DNA of 64,000 nt from Carya illinoinensis. Taxonomy: Eukaryota; Streptophyta; Magnoliopsida; Fagales; Juglandaceae. Below are positions 1-9,142 of the stretch, in pieces. The notes beneath the pieces are model-generated. The model searched no databases. It was not told where the DNA came from and was given only the letters and a program-made list of their open reading frames with translations. Within the stretch, counting starts at the first letter, position 1. Each line of letters begins with the position of its first letter. The stretch lies in the NCBI RefSeq assembly GCF_018687715.1, contig NC_056762.1:20163364-20227363 (forward strand), given 5' to 3'. The position numbers were made by a program, and so were the translations under genes.

Positions 1-234
1 AACGCTCAGTAGTGCAACCTTGTCAATAAATCCCTCAGGGTATTCAGCCCCTTCGTCCTGCTGTAGGATATCAAATAGTATACATGCCAGTATGTTGTAT
101 GCCCGCCTCAAAGCATCAAGGTCTGAGGGAGTTACCAATGAGTGCCACGAGGACCCTATGTACTCCAGACCCTCAACAATGATTTCGGGGAGCCTTGCCC
201 CCACAGGCAGGCTGGAAGGGCTAGGGGATCCCAT
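1..234 (-). CDS. partial unrecognised ORF (N-terminus), off left edge
   Basis: An open minus-strand frame of 78 codons runs from an ATG at 232-234 to the window edge with no stop. An upstream in-frame ATG at 289-291 starts MAPKKSNRTVLRGS, but TAG at 247-249 closes it at codon 15, so either 234 is the real start or the gene carries a nonsense change. The product is mixed and mildly acidic (SDLDALRRAYNILACILFD...), with no membrane segment or zinc knuckle in the visible part. The ORF is much richer in GC than the DNA after 1.3 kb. I do not recognise the family. A retrotransposon gag-like start is possible because repeats surround it, but a host gene cannot be excluded. Confidence 0.4.
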   Translation of the reverse strand, partial: MGSPSPSSLPVGARLPEIIVEGLEYIGSSWHSLVTPSDLDALRRAYNILACILFDILQQDEGAEYPEGFIDKVALLSV

Positions 235-1325
235 GGTCCTAGGCCCCTACGAGCCCCTCAAAACTGTCCGATTGGATTTTTTAGGAGCCATTGAGGAGAA
301 AAAAAGATGGAGACAAACACCGAGAGTGAGAATAGCCTAGGCAGACTATGGAGTTGTTGAGCGATAAATGTCTCGTTCGCCTTTTTGTGCCTATATATTG
401 ACCTCTGAGGAACTTTTCATATTCTAGAGTGGCAAAGGCACTCTCGCAGCATTGACACTGCGAATTTGAAGAGATGTGAGAGAATGTGGTTAAGGTCGTT
501 TGAAACCACCTGCACACTGGATGAAGGGAATATCATTAGGCCTAGGAAAAAACCGTGTGAACATGCCATTACTGGGAGGAAGGGAACTGTCAGGCCACAC
601 TCTTTGGAACCAATCACGACATGGCATTCAGAGCAACTGGCTTTAGGTAAACTAACTACATAGGAGTGGAAACGACTCCTATTTATTCATAACGAGAGCG
701 GGAAAATGGGGGTCTGTAGAAATTCCCATCGAATCCTTTCAGTAGGAATTGGAATTGGAGGGGTAACTGTTAGAGGAATTTTCTCAAGGGCCTAATGAAT
801 AGAAGCACCATATACAAAGCAAGGTCGAAGCCCACTTGGCCTTTCGACGGCCAACTTAAGAAGCCCCTGACCTAGCCAAGCACGGATCGGGGTATCAAGT
901 CAGGCTAGCCAAAAGGGATAGGACCTTCTCTCCCTTTTTTCACATGAAGAGGAAAAGGCACACAATTCCAATCAGACTCCACGTCCTGGTTTAGTCAAGC
1001 CATGCCGCATTAATTGTCTGCGCTAGAGAGCCGCATTCAATAAGGACTGCTTAGGAGTGTCCCTTAACTCGGCTGCAGAGCATGGATCGTTGACCTCAAA
1101 TGCAGGTGTAAAGGCAGCTTTCCAGACACCAGGCAAGGTGTCAATAATTTATTTGGAAATATATTCACCTCCTCCTTGACTCAAGGCTAACTTAAGCTTC
1201 ATAGGCTCCGTCTAGCCACCATCCACGGTCACTGGATCTTGGAGTTATTTGTGTATGCAAGAATAGATTGAAGGCTCGAGCTGCCAGTAACCCAACCCAA
1301 AGGTGTACGAAACATGTCGCTAACA
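235..1325. other. GC-richer non-coding stretch upstream of partial ORF
   Basis: There is no convincing coding frame. The stretch is clearly less AT-rich than the rest of the window and has an organelle-like or LTR-like texture around 700-960. If the minus-strand ORF is real, this is its leader and promoter; a weak TATA-like AATAAATAG reads leftward near 680-690. An old organellar insertion or a retroelement LTR are alternatives I cannot separate by eye. Confidence 0.3.
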
Positions 1326-1985
1326 CTAACTATGAGACCTTGTCCATATTGTTGTAGGTGATATGCACTTTTCACTATGAATTTTCCTAAAGATGTACAT
1401 TTCCATACAAGCTTATCTTCACAATCTTCAACACTTAGAGAGGCAAAGTATAAATGATCATTGTCTCTTCCTCATAAAAACATCCTTGATCATTTGAGTG
1501 TCCCACCATCCATTCTCTTTAACTACAAGATCTACTACTATTGCATCTTCCTGAAGTACCTTAGCTAGAGATTGTATTTTGCATGAGCTCTGATCTCTTG
1601 GTAATTTATCATTTCATATATTAATTTTTTGACCATTTCCAGCTCACCAGATAAGACCTTCTTTAAGTTATTGATCAATTGCTAACCTCAGGCTCTTCCA
1701 TGCAAAAGAAGGTCTATAGCCTTGTTTAGATTGCAGAAAATTAGTATTGGGAAAACATTTTGCTTGAAAGTTTCTAGTTGACAAGGATTCTGAATTTTTT
1801 ATCAGTCTCCATGCCACTGCCTAAATTAAAGCTCATTGAACAACTCAAGTCATATTTTCAATAGTTATTAGCAATACCTAGAAACTTTCAAGCATGGAGA
1901 CTGATAACAAATTCAACACAAGCATGGAGATTGATAACAATTCAAGTCTATAAAACCAATACCTCCCTAACACTTCCTAAAGCTC
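1326..1985 (-). mobile_element. L1-type LINE relic (inverted copy of 52.6-53.2 kb)
   Basis: The reverse complement matches 52600-53190 and 63600-64000 almost base for base over long stretches, for example the 'gatctactactattgcatc' and 'cttgtttagattgcagaaaa' segments. In those copies the sequence is the connection region of a plant L1 reverse transcriptase ORF, full of stops and frameshifts. The 52165-52595 segment is missing here, so this copy joins directly to the 'gtgattgaaggccagc' sequence. It is non-functional. Confidence 0.65.
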
Positions 1986-2530
1986 CCTGAACACCACATT
2001 TTCCCTATTTATTAATTCATATATTTATAGTGATTGAAGGCCAGCTAATTAATGGCAGGGGCAAATTCGGTATAATTGGCTGCCATAAAGAAATATTAAT
2101 GAGCGAGTTTAGCAAATGGGCAAATACATATTTTTCCCTGAGTCAGGGAGATCGAAATATATTCTCTTTGACTTTTGAGATAGCTAATAATTAGGGGCTT
2201 GATAGAAGATTAACGGAGTTTGTCATGATAAACATGTCGAAGGAGCTGGACGGGTCTAATCGATGAGAAATACTATTGGTTTTTTTTTTTTTTTTTTAAG
2301 TGGGGGGTTATTTTATTTTGGACCATTAACTTTGGCTGTTCGTTCATTCTTAAACATTTCAAATAAAATAAAACAAAACATGCAATGCCCTTTGCTAATC
2401 TAATAACGTCAATGCAATATAATGTTAATGCGAAAATTGGGATGAGAAATAACAAGGAAGCAGCTGCTGACCGCTGCTTCTCAAACGATCCTCTAAAGGT
2501 TTTCGGTCGTCGACTAACAAAACTACAAAA
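1986..2530. repeat. rearranged copy of repeat unit A (51.46-52.16 kb)
   Basis: Positions 1986-2095 match 52075-52160 in reverse orientation ('gcaggggcaaattcggtata'). From about 2096 the match switches to forward orientation with 51470-52020 ('gagattaacgga', 'cgatgagaaat', 'gggatgagaaataacaagga'). Further copies lie at 62350-62960 (+) and 33790-34130 (-). The poly-T at 2280-2297 is in the same place as T-rich DNA in the other copies. The orientation switch marks an internal inversion breakpoint. Confidence 0.65.
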
Positions 2531-2734
2531 GCCGAAAGGCGGTCCAACTAAATAACCCGGAAGGCCACAGGCCAGCTCCTTAGATTACGTACTGACTACT
2601 GAGTTTACCTGCATCGAGATCTGCTTATAACTAAGCGCACACCACGCAGGGTAATTTTTATATTTTATTTTTTTGCCGCCCAACAGCGTGTCAGTCTTAG
2701 TTCAAATCCCATCTTGCCCTTGAACAAAGCCTTA

Positions 2735-3001
2735 ACTCTTCTATTTATATCTTTTACCCAGCGACAAGAGTACCAGATCCTCAGTTCTTAGCCTAGATAA
2801 GCCCCGATCTGATCTTCTTCCCTGCAAATTCTTCCATTTCAGTAAGTTCTTCCTCTTAGCTAGCTGCTACAGTACATATATATTTACATGTCATTCGCCC
2901 ACGCACGGTAGGTAGACCAGTTAGACCCTCCCTTCTCGATCCCCAAGATCTACGTTCTAAACTTTTCATTTGAGAATATATATATATATATATAGATATA
3001 T
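2735..3001 (+). promoter_or_regulatory. 5' region, 5'UTR exon and intron donor of membrane-protein copy 1
   Basis: This block is nearly identical to the reverse complement of 26120-26345 and of 50600-50890, which lie directly upstream of copies 2 and 3, so it is the orphaned 5' end of the gene at 5252. A TATA-like CTATTTATAT lies near 2740. A strong donor, TTTCA/GTAAGTTC, lies near 2841 and is kept in copies 2 and 3. A pyrimidine-rich stretch, then a TA repeat, leads to the insertion point of the 3011-5243 element. I infer a 5'UTR intron that ends just before the ATG. Confidence 0.5.
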
Positions 3002-3010
3002 ATAGAAGAA
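3002..3010 (+). repeat. 9-bp target-site duplication, left
   Basis: ATAGAAGAA occurs here and again at 5244-5252, immediately outside the element. Copies 2 and 3 have only one such site (AAAGAAGAATGAG and TAGAAAAATGAG), as expected for an empty site. Nine bases is the usual duplication length of Mutator-like elements. Confidence 0.65.
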
Positions 3011-3581
3011 GAGTAAGACTACGCATCCACAACTGTACAGCTGCACACTCTGCACACCATACGTGGCGTCATTTTTATTGTTTTTTTTACAAAACGTGTG
3101 TTTTGTTTTGCCCGGTTTAATTTTTTTCTCCCATTTGAATTACCCTCGCGAAAAACCTCATTCCTCGCCCTCGTCGTGTCATGCCGTCACCTTCCTCTGC
3201 CCAACGCCACCGGCGACGCTATCGGTACCAGTGGAATCAACCACATCGCGTATTCCTCTGTCGCCAAGCATTCCGCATCGCGTACTCCTCCCTTGCCAAG
3301 CCAGCAGCACATCGCATACAAAACGTGCGTTTGACCTCTGTTGGCCACCCAGCAGCGCCATCGACCACCTTGGCGGCGACCCTCTAGCCACCTTCGAGCC
3401 TCCACTAACCTGACCGAAAGCGGTGTAAAAATAACACCTCCCCTGCATCTGTGGCCTAGCACCACATTCTTGGTACAAGGACCTGCTTAAAAAATCAACA
3501 ATCTCCTCATTTGTTTGTCATGTATTTTCTCGGCATCATCTCTTTTGATGGTTCTGAAAAAATGCTTGGAATGAAATGCAG

Positions 3582-3806
3582 GTGCTGGAATTGGCAGGGA
3601 ACGCAGCACGTGATAACAAGAAAAATAGGATAAATCCAAGGCACGTGCTTTTGGCTGTGAGAAACGACGAGGAACTCGGGAAACTGCTTCAAGGCGTCAC
3701 CATTGCCAATGGTGGAGTTCTGCCAAACATCAACCCAGTATTACTACCAAAGAAAACCGCTACTTCCAAATCCGAGAAGGTCTCCAAGTCGCCCAAGAAA
3801 GCCTAA
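3582..3806 (+). pseudogene. captured histone H2A (H2A.W-type) last exon
   Basis: A 74-codon exon begins after a 3' splice site (ATGCAG at 3576-3581) and runs to TAA at 3804. It encodes the second half of the H2A histone fold: [14 protein letters not shown], the [18 protein letters not shown] helix, and [12 protein letters not shown] of the docking domain. The tail ends SKSPKKA; an SPKK motif is the hallmark of plant H2A.W, the heterochromatin variant. Plant H2A genes have an intron at this codon position, so genomic DNA including intron end and probably 3'UTR was taken. No first exon (N-tail, L1 loop) lies within the element or upstream, so no functional histone is made. Key residues look intact, though [10 protein letters not shown] differs from the usual NIHNLLLPKK-type sequence. 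Confidence 0.85.
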
Positions 3807-4020
3807 ACTCGAGAAAGATAAATAACAGAAGTAGTAGTTTTCTTTTAGTATTACAACAAGCCTAGTGGTTTCTCTCACCCTTTTCGCAAGTTTCTGTTGC
3901 GCAATTGTAGATGGTAAATTCAAAATTAGTTAAATGGAAAGCTGCTTGTTTTCTTTATTTTTGCTAGTGTCCAAAAGGCGCCCTTGCCTTGTGCGTTTTT
4001 CTTTATTGATTGTTGTTAAT

Positions 4021-4269
4021 TTCAAAGACGGTGCAATCTATGTGCAAACCACCTTTCGGCTGAAGCCACTTTCTAATTGGAGGTAAATTTCATTGAGGTT
4101 CCTTCCGTCAAAGACCCAAAATAATCTCGAGAGGATGGTTCATTCATCTTCTTTTCTAAATATGTACCATGTAAAATCATCTAAAGAATGAGAAACAAAA
4201 GACAATTCTTGTTGATAGGAGGCTATGAAGAAAATGAATTCAAAGACGGTGCAATCTTTGTGCAAACCA
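4021..4269 (+). repeat. pair of ~30-bp direct repeats
   Basis: A 31-bp segment starting TTCAAAGACGGTGCAATCT and ending TGTGCAAACCA occurs at 4021-4051 and again at 4239-4269 with one or two mismatches. Both lie inside the Pack-MULE-like element, 3' of the H2A exon. Confidence 0.7.
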
Positions 4270-4474
4270 GTTCTGGACTTATCTAGTGCTAGCTTAGCAT
4301 CATTTGCAAACAGATTGCTGCCAAGTAAATAGTTATAAGTCCATCGAACTATCCAAGCATAGCGTTGTTTTTTGTGTAGGGATCTCACAAAAAATAAAAT
4401 GAAAAGTTACATTGAATAAAAATATATACACCCAAAAGCGCATATTATTTCCTGCCCAAACAACCTCGGCAAGC

Positions 4475-5122
4475 TCATGCCCAGATCAATTTCAATGGTC
4501 TTTTTCTTGACCAACCCGTCTCTCGTCTCCAAATAAGCTCTCTCGACCTCTGCCACCTCTCTCTCCTCACAAGCACAGCGATCCAACCAGATTTCGAGCA
4601 ACTCCTTCGCAATGGGATTTTACTACTCTTTACGACCTCTTCCATGTGTCCTGGTCCACTTGCCCCGGTGTCGATGCGAGCCATTATAGTAGTGGGAGAG
4701 ACTAGAGAACGGATGTAGAGGGAGGAAGAGACATAGGGTACAACCCCGGGGATTTTCTCGAGCACCTGTCTTCGTGTCTCCAGTTGGGTGTCTTCGTAGA
4801 ATGTCTGGATGTAGTCCGGGTAGAGAACGAGTTCTTTTCGAGGAGGCAAATCGAGGATGAGAACTAGCGACGTCGGGCTGCCCTGGGTTGGGGCTGGAGG
4901 AGTTAGGTGCAGACAGAATGCGGGGGAGGGGGGAACGGCGACGCGGGGTGGGGATGGGGTAGAGGATGCCGACGCGGGGGGCCTAGAGGAGTTGGGTGCA
5001 TACGGAACACAGGGGAGAGAGGGATGGTGACACCGGGTGGGAGTGGGGGAGAGGATGCCGAAGCAGGGTGCGCCTAGAGGAGTTGGGTGCAGACGGAAGT
5101 CACGGAACCAGGGGGGGAGCTT
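4475..5122 (-). other. GC-rich captured segment with open frame, identity unknown
   Basis: A minus-strand frame stays open for about 216 codons but has no ATG at its beginning. It starts proline/serine-rich over the minisatellite, then becomes more protein-like (YPDYIQTFYEDTQLETRRQV at roughly residues 102-121). The base composition differs sharply from the AT-rich surroundings, which suggests captured coding or 5' gene DNA. I cannot name the source gene. The open frame may be a by-product of the GC-rich repeat. Confidence 0.3.
4890..5100. repeat. GC-rich minisatellite, ~92-bp period
   Basis: The segment GGAGTTRGGTGCAKAC recurs at about 4896, 4987 and 5079, with GAGGATGCCGACGCGGGG-type sequence between, giving about 2.5 units of roughly 92 bp. 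It lies near the right end of the Pack-MULE-like element. Confidence 0.65.
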
Positions 5123-5251
5123 CACATTTTCAAATGAGTGAAATTTGAGAGAAGGATGTGTTTTTGTTGTAGGGATAAATTAGTAATTTTACTAAAGTGT
5201 GCAATGGATGCTGCGGAATAGTGGCTGCTCCGCAGATTTATTCATAGAAGA

Positions 5252-5783
5252 ATGAGATTCAGCGTGGATTTTCGCTATCTTGTTCCACCTTTCACAAGCC
5301 CCTGTCTTATGTTTTTCTTATCCCAGAGCAACCTTTGGCCTCAAGAGTATATTGCCAACTTGGAATTTTACCTCCTCATCTACCATCCCCTTTTTCTCAT
5401 CTTCCTTGCCATTGTCATGTTGGTCTTCCTTTTCATCTCTGTCAAGCTCCCCGTCACTCTAACACAGGAGCCATTATGCTTGAGGGTGGGAGATTTCTCA
5501 GTTCCATTGGCTCTTTCCATGATTTCCTCGCTCATTTTCCCGCCGCCTTTCTTTTGGCTTGTCTTCCCCGTACTAGTCCTCGTGCCAGCTTCTTTGTATC
5601 GAGTGGTTTTGGACGTATTGAAGCAATTTATCTGTTGGTTTTATCAAACTCGATCTCCAAGACATTCCCGGCCTTATCATCCTCTTCACCATCCAACATC
5701 AAGAAGAATCGGAACAAGTACTACCTCCCCAAGTTGAAATTCATGAACTGGTTCAAATTGAAGTGATCGACGTATGTGTATGA
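5252..5783 (+). pseudogene. small multi-pass membrane protein family, copy 1 (frameshifted)
   Basis: The ATG at 5252 opens MRFSVDFRYLVPPFTS, identical to copies 2 and 3. The first ~133 codons keep the family layout: hydrophobic N-terminus, a long hydrophobic block around residues 38-68, the motif LRVGDFSVPLALSM, and IFPPPFFWLVFPVLVLVP. At about 5651-5654 four extra bases (CGAT, in CAAACTCGATCTCC) relative to copies 2 and 3 shift the frame; reading continues to an early stop near 5737. The ancestral frame, still open downstream (DIPGLIIL... to TGA at 5781-5783), is out of register. The 5' end has also been separated from its upstream exon by the 3011-5243 element. It is doubly disabled; function unknown. 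Confidence 0.75.
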
Positions 5784-6511
5784 TTTAATGGTTAAGTAAT
5801 TAAAACCATTATTACGTTTCTTTGTATAGTGGATCAGATTGATCAGCCCCCAGATGAACCAATATGCATGAGCTTTCATCGGCTGACCCTACATTTGGGG
5901 AGATCCACGTCATGTAATAATATGACCTAGCTAGTAGCTATATAAAGTACCAATATTAATTTTCTAGATTTCCGTAATGGTGCGGATATAATGAAGACTG
6001 ATCAGGCTAATCTGTTATAATTATAAGCTTTATTTGATAAACTGATCTACCGCTCCCAGCATTTTATTTTATTATTATTATTATTATTTTCTTAATGATG
6101 AAGAAAAATTTGTTTAATATTATTATGAATTTTTTTATTTTTTTCAAAATGTTTAAAAATATTAAAAAATGATATGAAAAAAAAACTGAAAAAAAAAAAC
6201 TTTTCTAAGCCAAGCGGGAGCCCCCAGCGGTGGCTGTAGAACAATCCATTTTGTAATTATTTGCACTTTAATTTATTGTGGTTACTTGTTTGTAGTGGTT
6301 GTCAGATTGTGGCCGAATGCATTGACTTCATTAGGGTTTAGTGATCTAAAGCAATTGCTGCAGATTACTTAAACGTACCGATCCAATTTATAATTATTGA
6401 AATGTCTACTTTCTGATTTTTTTTAAAAAAAAAGGCATAAAATTTCAACACGGATATTGGAAAATATTATACTTTTTTTTCCTAATCTTTTAAAACATAG
6501 ACTGAGATAAA
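5784..6511 (+). other. 3' flank of copy 1, shared with copies 2 and 3
   Basis: This stretch has no gene. The stretches 5784-6045 and 6240-6500 match the reverse complements of 25310-25580 and 25030-25270, including a conserved 3'UTR block with GATCAGCCCCCAGA near 5840 and a block with GGCATAAAATTTCAACACGG near 6435. A 190-bp insert of A/T-rich DNA (about 6050-6240) containing (TTA)n is absent from copy 2. Identity drops at about 6512, where L1 sequence begins. Confidence 0.55.
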
Positions 6512-6845
6512 TATATGATGAAAAGCTGCATCCCAATTTATCTTCACTTCCCCTTCCTTAGGTGCAATCTATCTCACCAAACCTCTATCAACTTGTTCTC
6601 TCATTGGGAAAAGCTACTGGGAAGATTGAGCTTGTCTATACTCCTCCAAACTCACATTTTCATGATTAAAAGTCGTACTTGGATTGAGGAAATCATTTTC
6701 AAAAACAAACTTGTTTCGCCTCAGCCAAATACTTATCATGACAATTACTATCAGCTCCAAGTCTTTCTCCCTTAGCCTCTCAACCATCTTTATCCAAACT
6801 GACCCTATGTCCTTTTCACCATAGCTTCAATTCTATACAGGGCTT
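6512..6845 (-). mobile_element. L1-type LINE, 3' coding part (split by CACTA)
   Basis: The reverse complement translates, with a few stops, to the region between the zinc-finger-like zf-RVT domain and RNase H of a plant L1: REKDLELIVIVMISIWLRRN, then KINWDAAFH at the left end. It continues directly from the L1 segment that ends at 21035 on the far side of the CACTA element, and together they give a collinear ORF2 relic. The RNase H domain stops after its first strand at 6512, so the 3' end was lost. Confidence 0.75.
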
Positions 6846-7400
6846 AATTTGGTCCCAATTACTCCCATTTCCTGCCAGAATAAGCTATTTCTGGCATATT
6901 TAGGTCCTAGCAAAGTCACCAGAAATAACTGGCCCAAGATGCTATTAGTTCTTGCGAGACTTTGCAATGTCCGAAATTATGACTTTTTCTGGCATCACCG
7001 AATCGTTAGAAAAGCTGACTTTCTACCAGCAATTTAACACCAGAAATATTATATTCTGATATGTTAGTATATTGGAAACTAGTATTTCCAAGGAGTGTAA
7101 CCAGCCGGAAATAGAAGTTTCCTACGACATGTAGGTCATCCCAGATAAGTTATTCTGGTAATTTTGTCTTCTTGAAATAGTAATTCCCGCATTAGAAAGT
7201 TACCGGAAATAGCAATTTCCCGTGTTATTCGTCACAAGAGATGATCATTTGGGACAAAATAATTCCCGGAAATATGATATACCTATATATGTACTGGTAA
7301 GAAAAGCTGATAAATAGTAATGAAAGCAACTATTTTTTCCATAGTATCGGTTTGCCAGAATAACTCAATTTGGACATAAATTGAGCTTCACAGCTTTTGG
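6846..7400. repeat. left subterminal repeat array of CACTA element
   Basis: Short motifs related to GCCAGAAATA and its complement TATTTCTGGC recur in both orientations (near 6876, 6889, 6921, 6989, 7040, 7102, 7152, 7208 and 7356), with variants CCGGAAATA and TATTCTGG. In En/Spm, TNPA binds short subterminal repeats of this kind at both ends. No CACTA terminus is seen at 6846. Confidence 0.6.
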
Positions 7401-9142
7401 TTAATACCTAGGGAATCCATTTGTCCCAAACAAATGCTCCACTGGCATTTGTATATTGTCCCAAATCAGGGGTCCTACCATTTCTATTTATCGTTTTCTG
7501 GAGACGATAAATAATAGGGGTAAAGGTATTATTATTATTATTATTATTATTAATACCTATTTATTTATTTATTTTTGCAACATTCTTATTTGTTGTAAGA
7601 TTAATGTTGATCGAATTTATGTATTTTGAATTCTATTGTAGTGATTTCTTACATTGTTGAGAAATTAGCTAGACATCAATTCAAAATAATACATTAATAT
7701 TTCAGAGGTACTCAGTTTGAAAAACAAATGTCGTCGGCCTGAGATTCACCCACCCTGATGTTAACAGTTTGCATTAATGCTAGTCGGTAACTTGCCCAAA
7801 CAATATAATACCTGAATGTGAATGCCCAAAACCAAGGTGCATGGTCTATTGGGATAAGAAACCTTCTTATATATTGAATATATAAGAAAAGCATATGGTC
7901 TATTGGGATTTAGCATGTCACCAGCATTAATTTTTTTACAAAATATCTGAATATCGGTTAAAGCCATAGATACACAAAAGAAACTGCATGTATTTTATCC
8001 AACCACACTTGTGCAAACCATATAATGCATACAAGGACCATGTGCTTCATTCCCAATCTTTGCTGGAGCATTCTTCTTTTGCTGCATGCATGGAGCTTCA
8101 TAACTCACCCTTGGCATCTTGTGTTTGAACATAGTAGATCTGCAAATGTCACATAGAAGCTTGTAAAAACAGATGTCATTCTAAAATGTTATGGTCAAAT
8201 GCATTTTTTCAGAAACCATAATATAATATAATATCACATTATCAACAATTGCATGCTTCCTATTACCTGGGGACATCCCAACTTACTCAACCCGATAGTG
8301 CTTGGGTGGCAATTAGACTGCTCTTACAGTCTTGCCTAGATTAGTGTGAAAGTAGCCTATTTTTTGTCAAAGTATCTTATCTAGCACTGAAGATATAAAC
8401 AGATTGAGTATTGCATATTCATCCTTCAGAATTTGGGGTACATAGGTTATCTAGATGTGTACCAACTTTTAGCAATATTCTTGTAACCTCTTATACAAAA
8501 ATTCACCTATTTGGCATGACTTCACCTAGACTATCAATGTTAGAAGAATAACTACAATATTCTATGTTTGAAACACATATTCCTTATATGTCTTAACCTG
8601 ACACCACATAGTTACATAGTCAAGCAAGTCTCTTTATCTGACAGCAGTGACATTCCCCATCATTCTATGATTGCTGAAAATGTTATTCTACTATCATTTC
8701 CAACTACTGCAAGTGTATTTCTAACTACAAGTGAACCAGGAAGATATAGTAATCTGGATGTATTTATAACATTTATAATCTTCAATAGACCAGGTAAGTA
8801 ACACACCAGTGCTTACCACGTTTATTGGCCGCCTAATGCATTAAGTAATAACCAGCATGCAATGAAATATAAATAACACATACTTGTTCCCTACTCTAAA
8901 GGCCATGGGCTGGCATCTTTGACACTTCTCTTTAGGGAAAATAAACAAAAGTATGTATCCATCACTACTGGTACACAAAAATGTCCTAGCATCTTCATTA
9001 CCACTCCAAAACCACCAACTCATAAAATATCATTCAAAAGGATGCTCAACAAAAGGATGCTTCATGCATTTTCTATGCTACTCCAGCAAAGGTTCAAAAT
9101 ACCATAAAAAATTCAACAAAAGTGATTTGAAGGGGAGGATGC
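7401..9142. other. CACTA interior, non-coding
   Basis: This stretch has no supportable gene. It holds (TTA)n/(ATT)n tracts at 7531-7575, a 25-bp near-repeat (CATGGTCTATTGGGAT) at about 7841 and 7894, and AT-rich sequence downstream (3') of the TNPA-like gene on the minus strand. Confidence 0.5.

Larger units (their letters stand above)
3011..5243 (+). mobile_element. Pack-MULE-like element carrying gene fragments
   Basis: This 2233-bp insertion separates the 5' region of membrane-protein copy 1 from its coding sequence. It is flanked by a perfect 9-bp direct repeat. The ends are imperfect inverted repeats: left GAGTAAGACTACGCATCC, right (reverse complement) GAATAAATCTGCGGAGCAG, both followed some 30 bp inward by GCACACT. 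It encodes no transposase. It carries GC-rich gene-like segments (3130-3470 and 4480-5120) and an H2A exon, a cargo pattern known from Pack-MULEs. The class call rests on duplication length and cargo; the terminal repeats are short and decayed. Confidence 0.6.

Noticed and set aside
700..960. Firm call of a mitochondrial insertion
   Set aside because: Only the composition suggests it; I recognise no organellar gene, so it is left as an open possibility.
3063..3478. Several overlapping 70-116-codon frames on both strands
   Set aside because: They overlap in a GC-rich captured segment with no recognisable domain; open length is explained by composition.
5335..5766. 143-codon frame overlapping copy 1
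   Set aside because: Its first part is a shifted-frame shadow of the membrane-protein gene; the same shadow appears at copy 2 (up to 26024).
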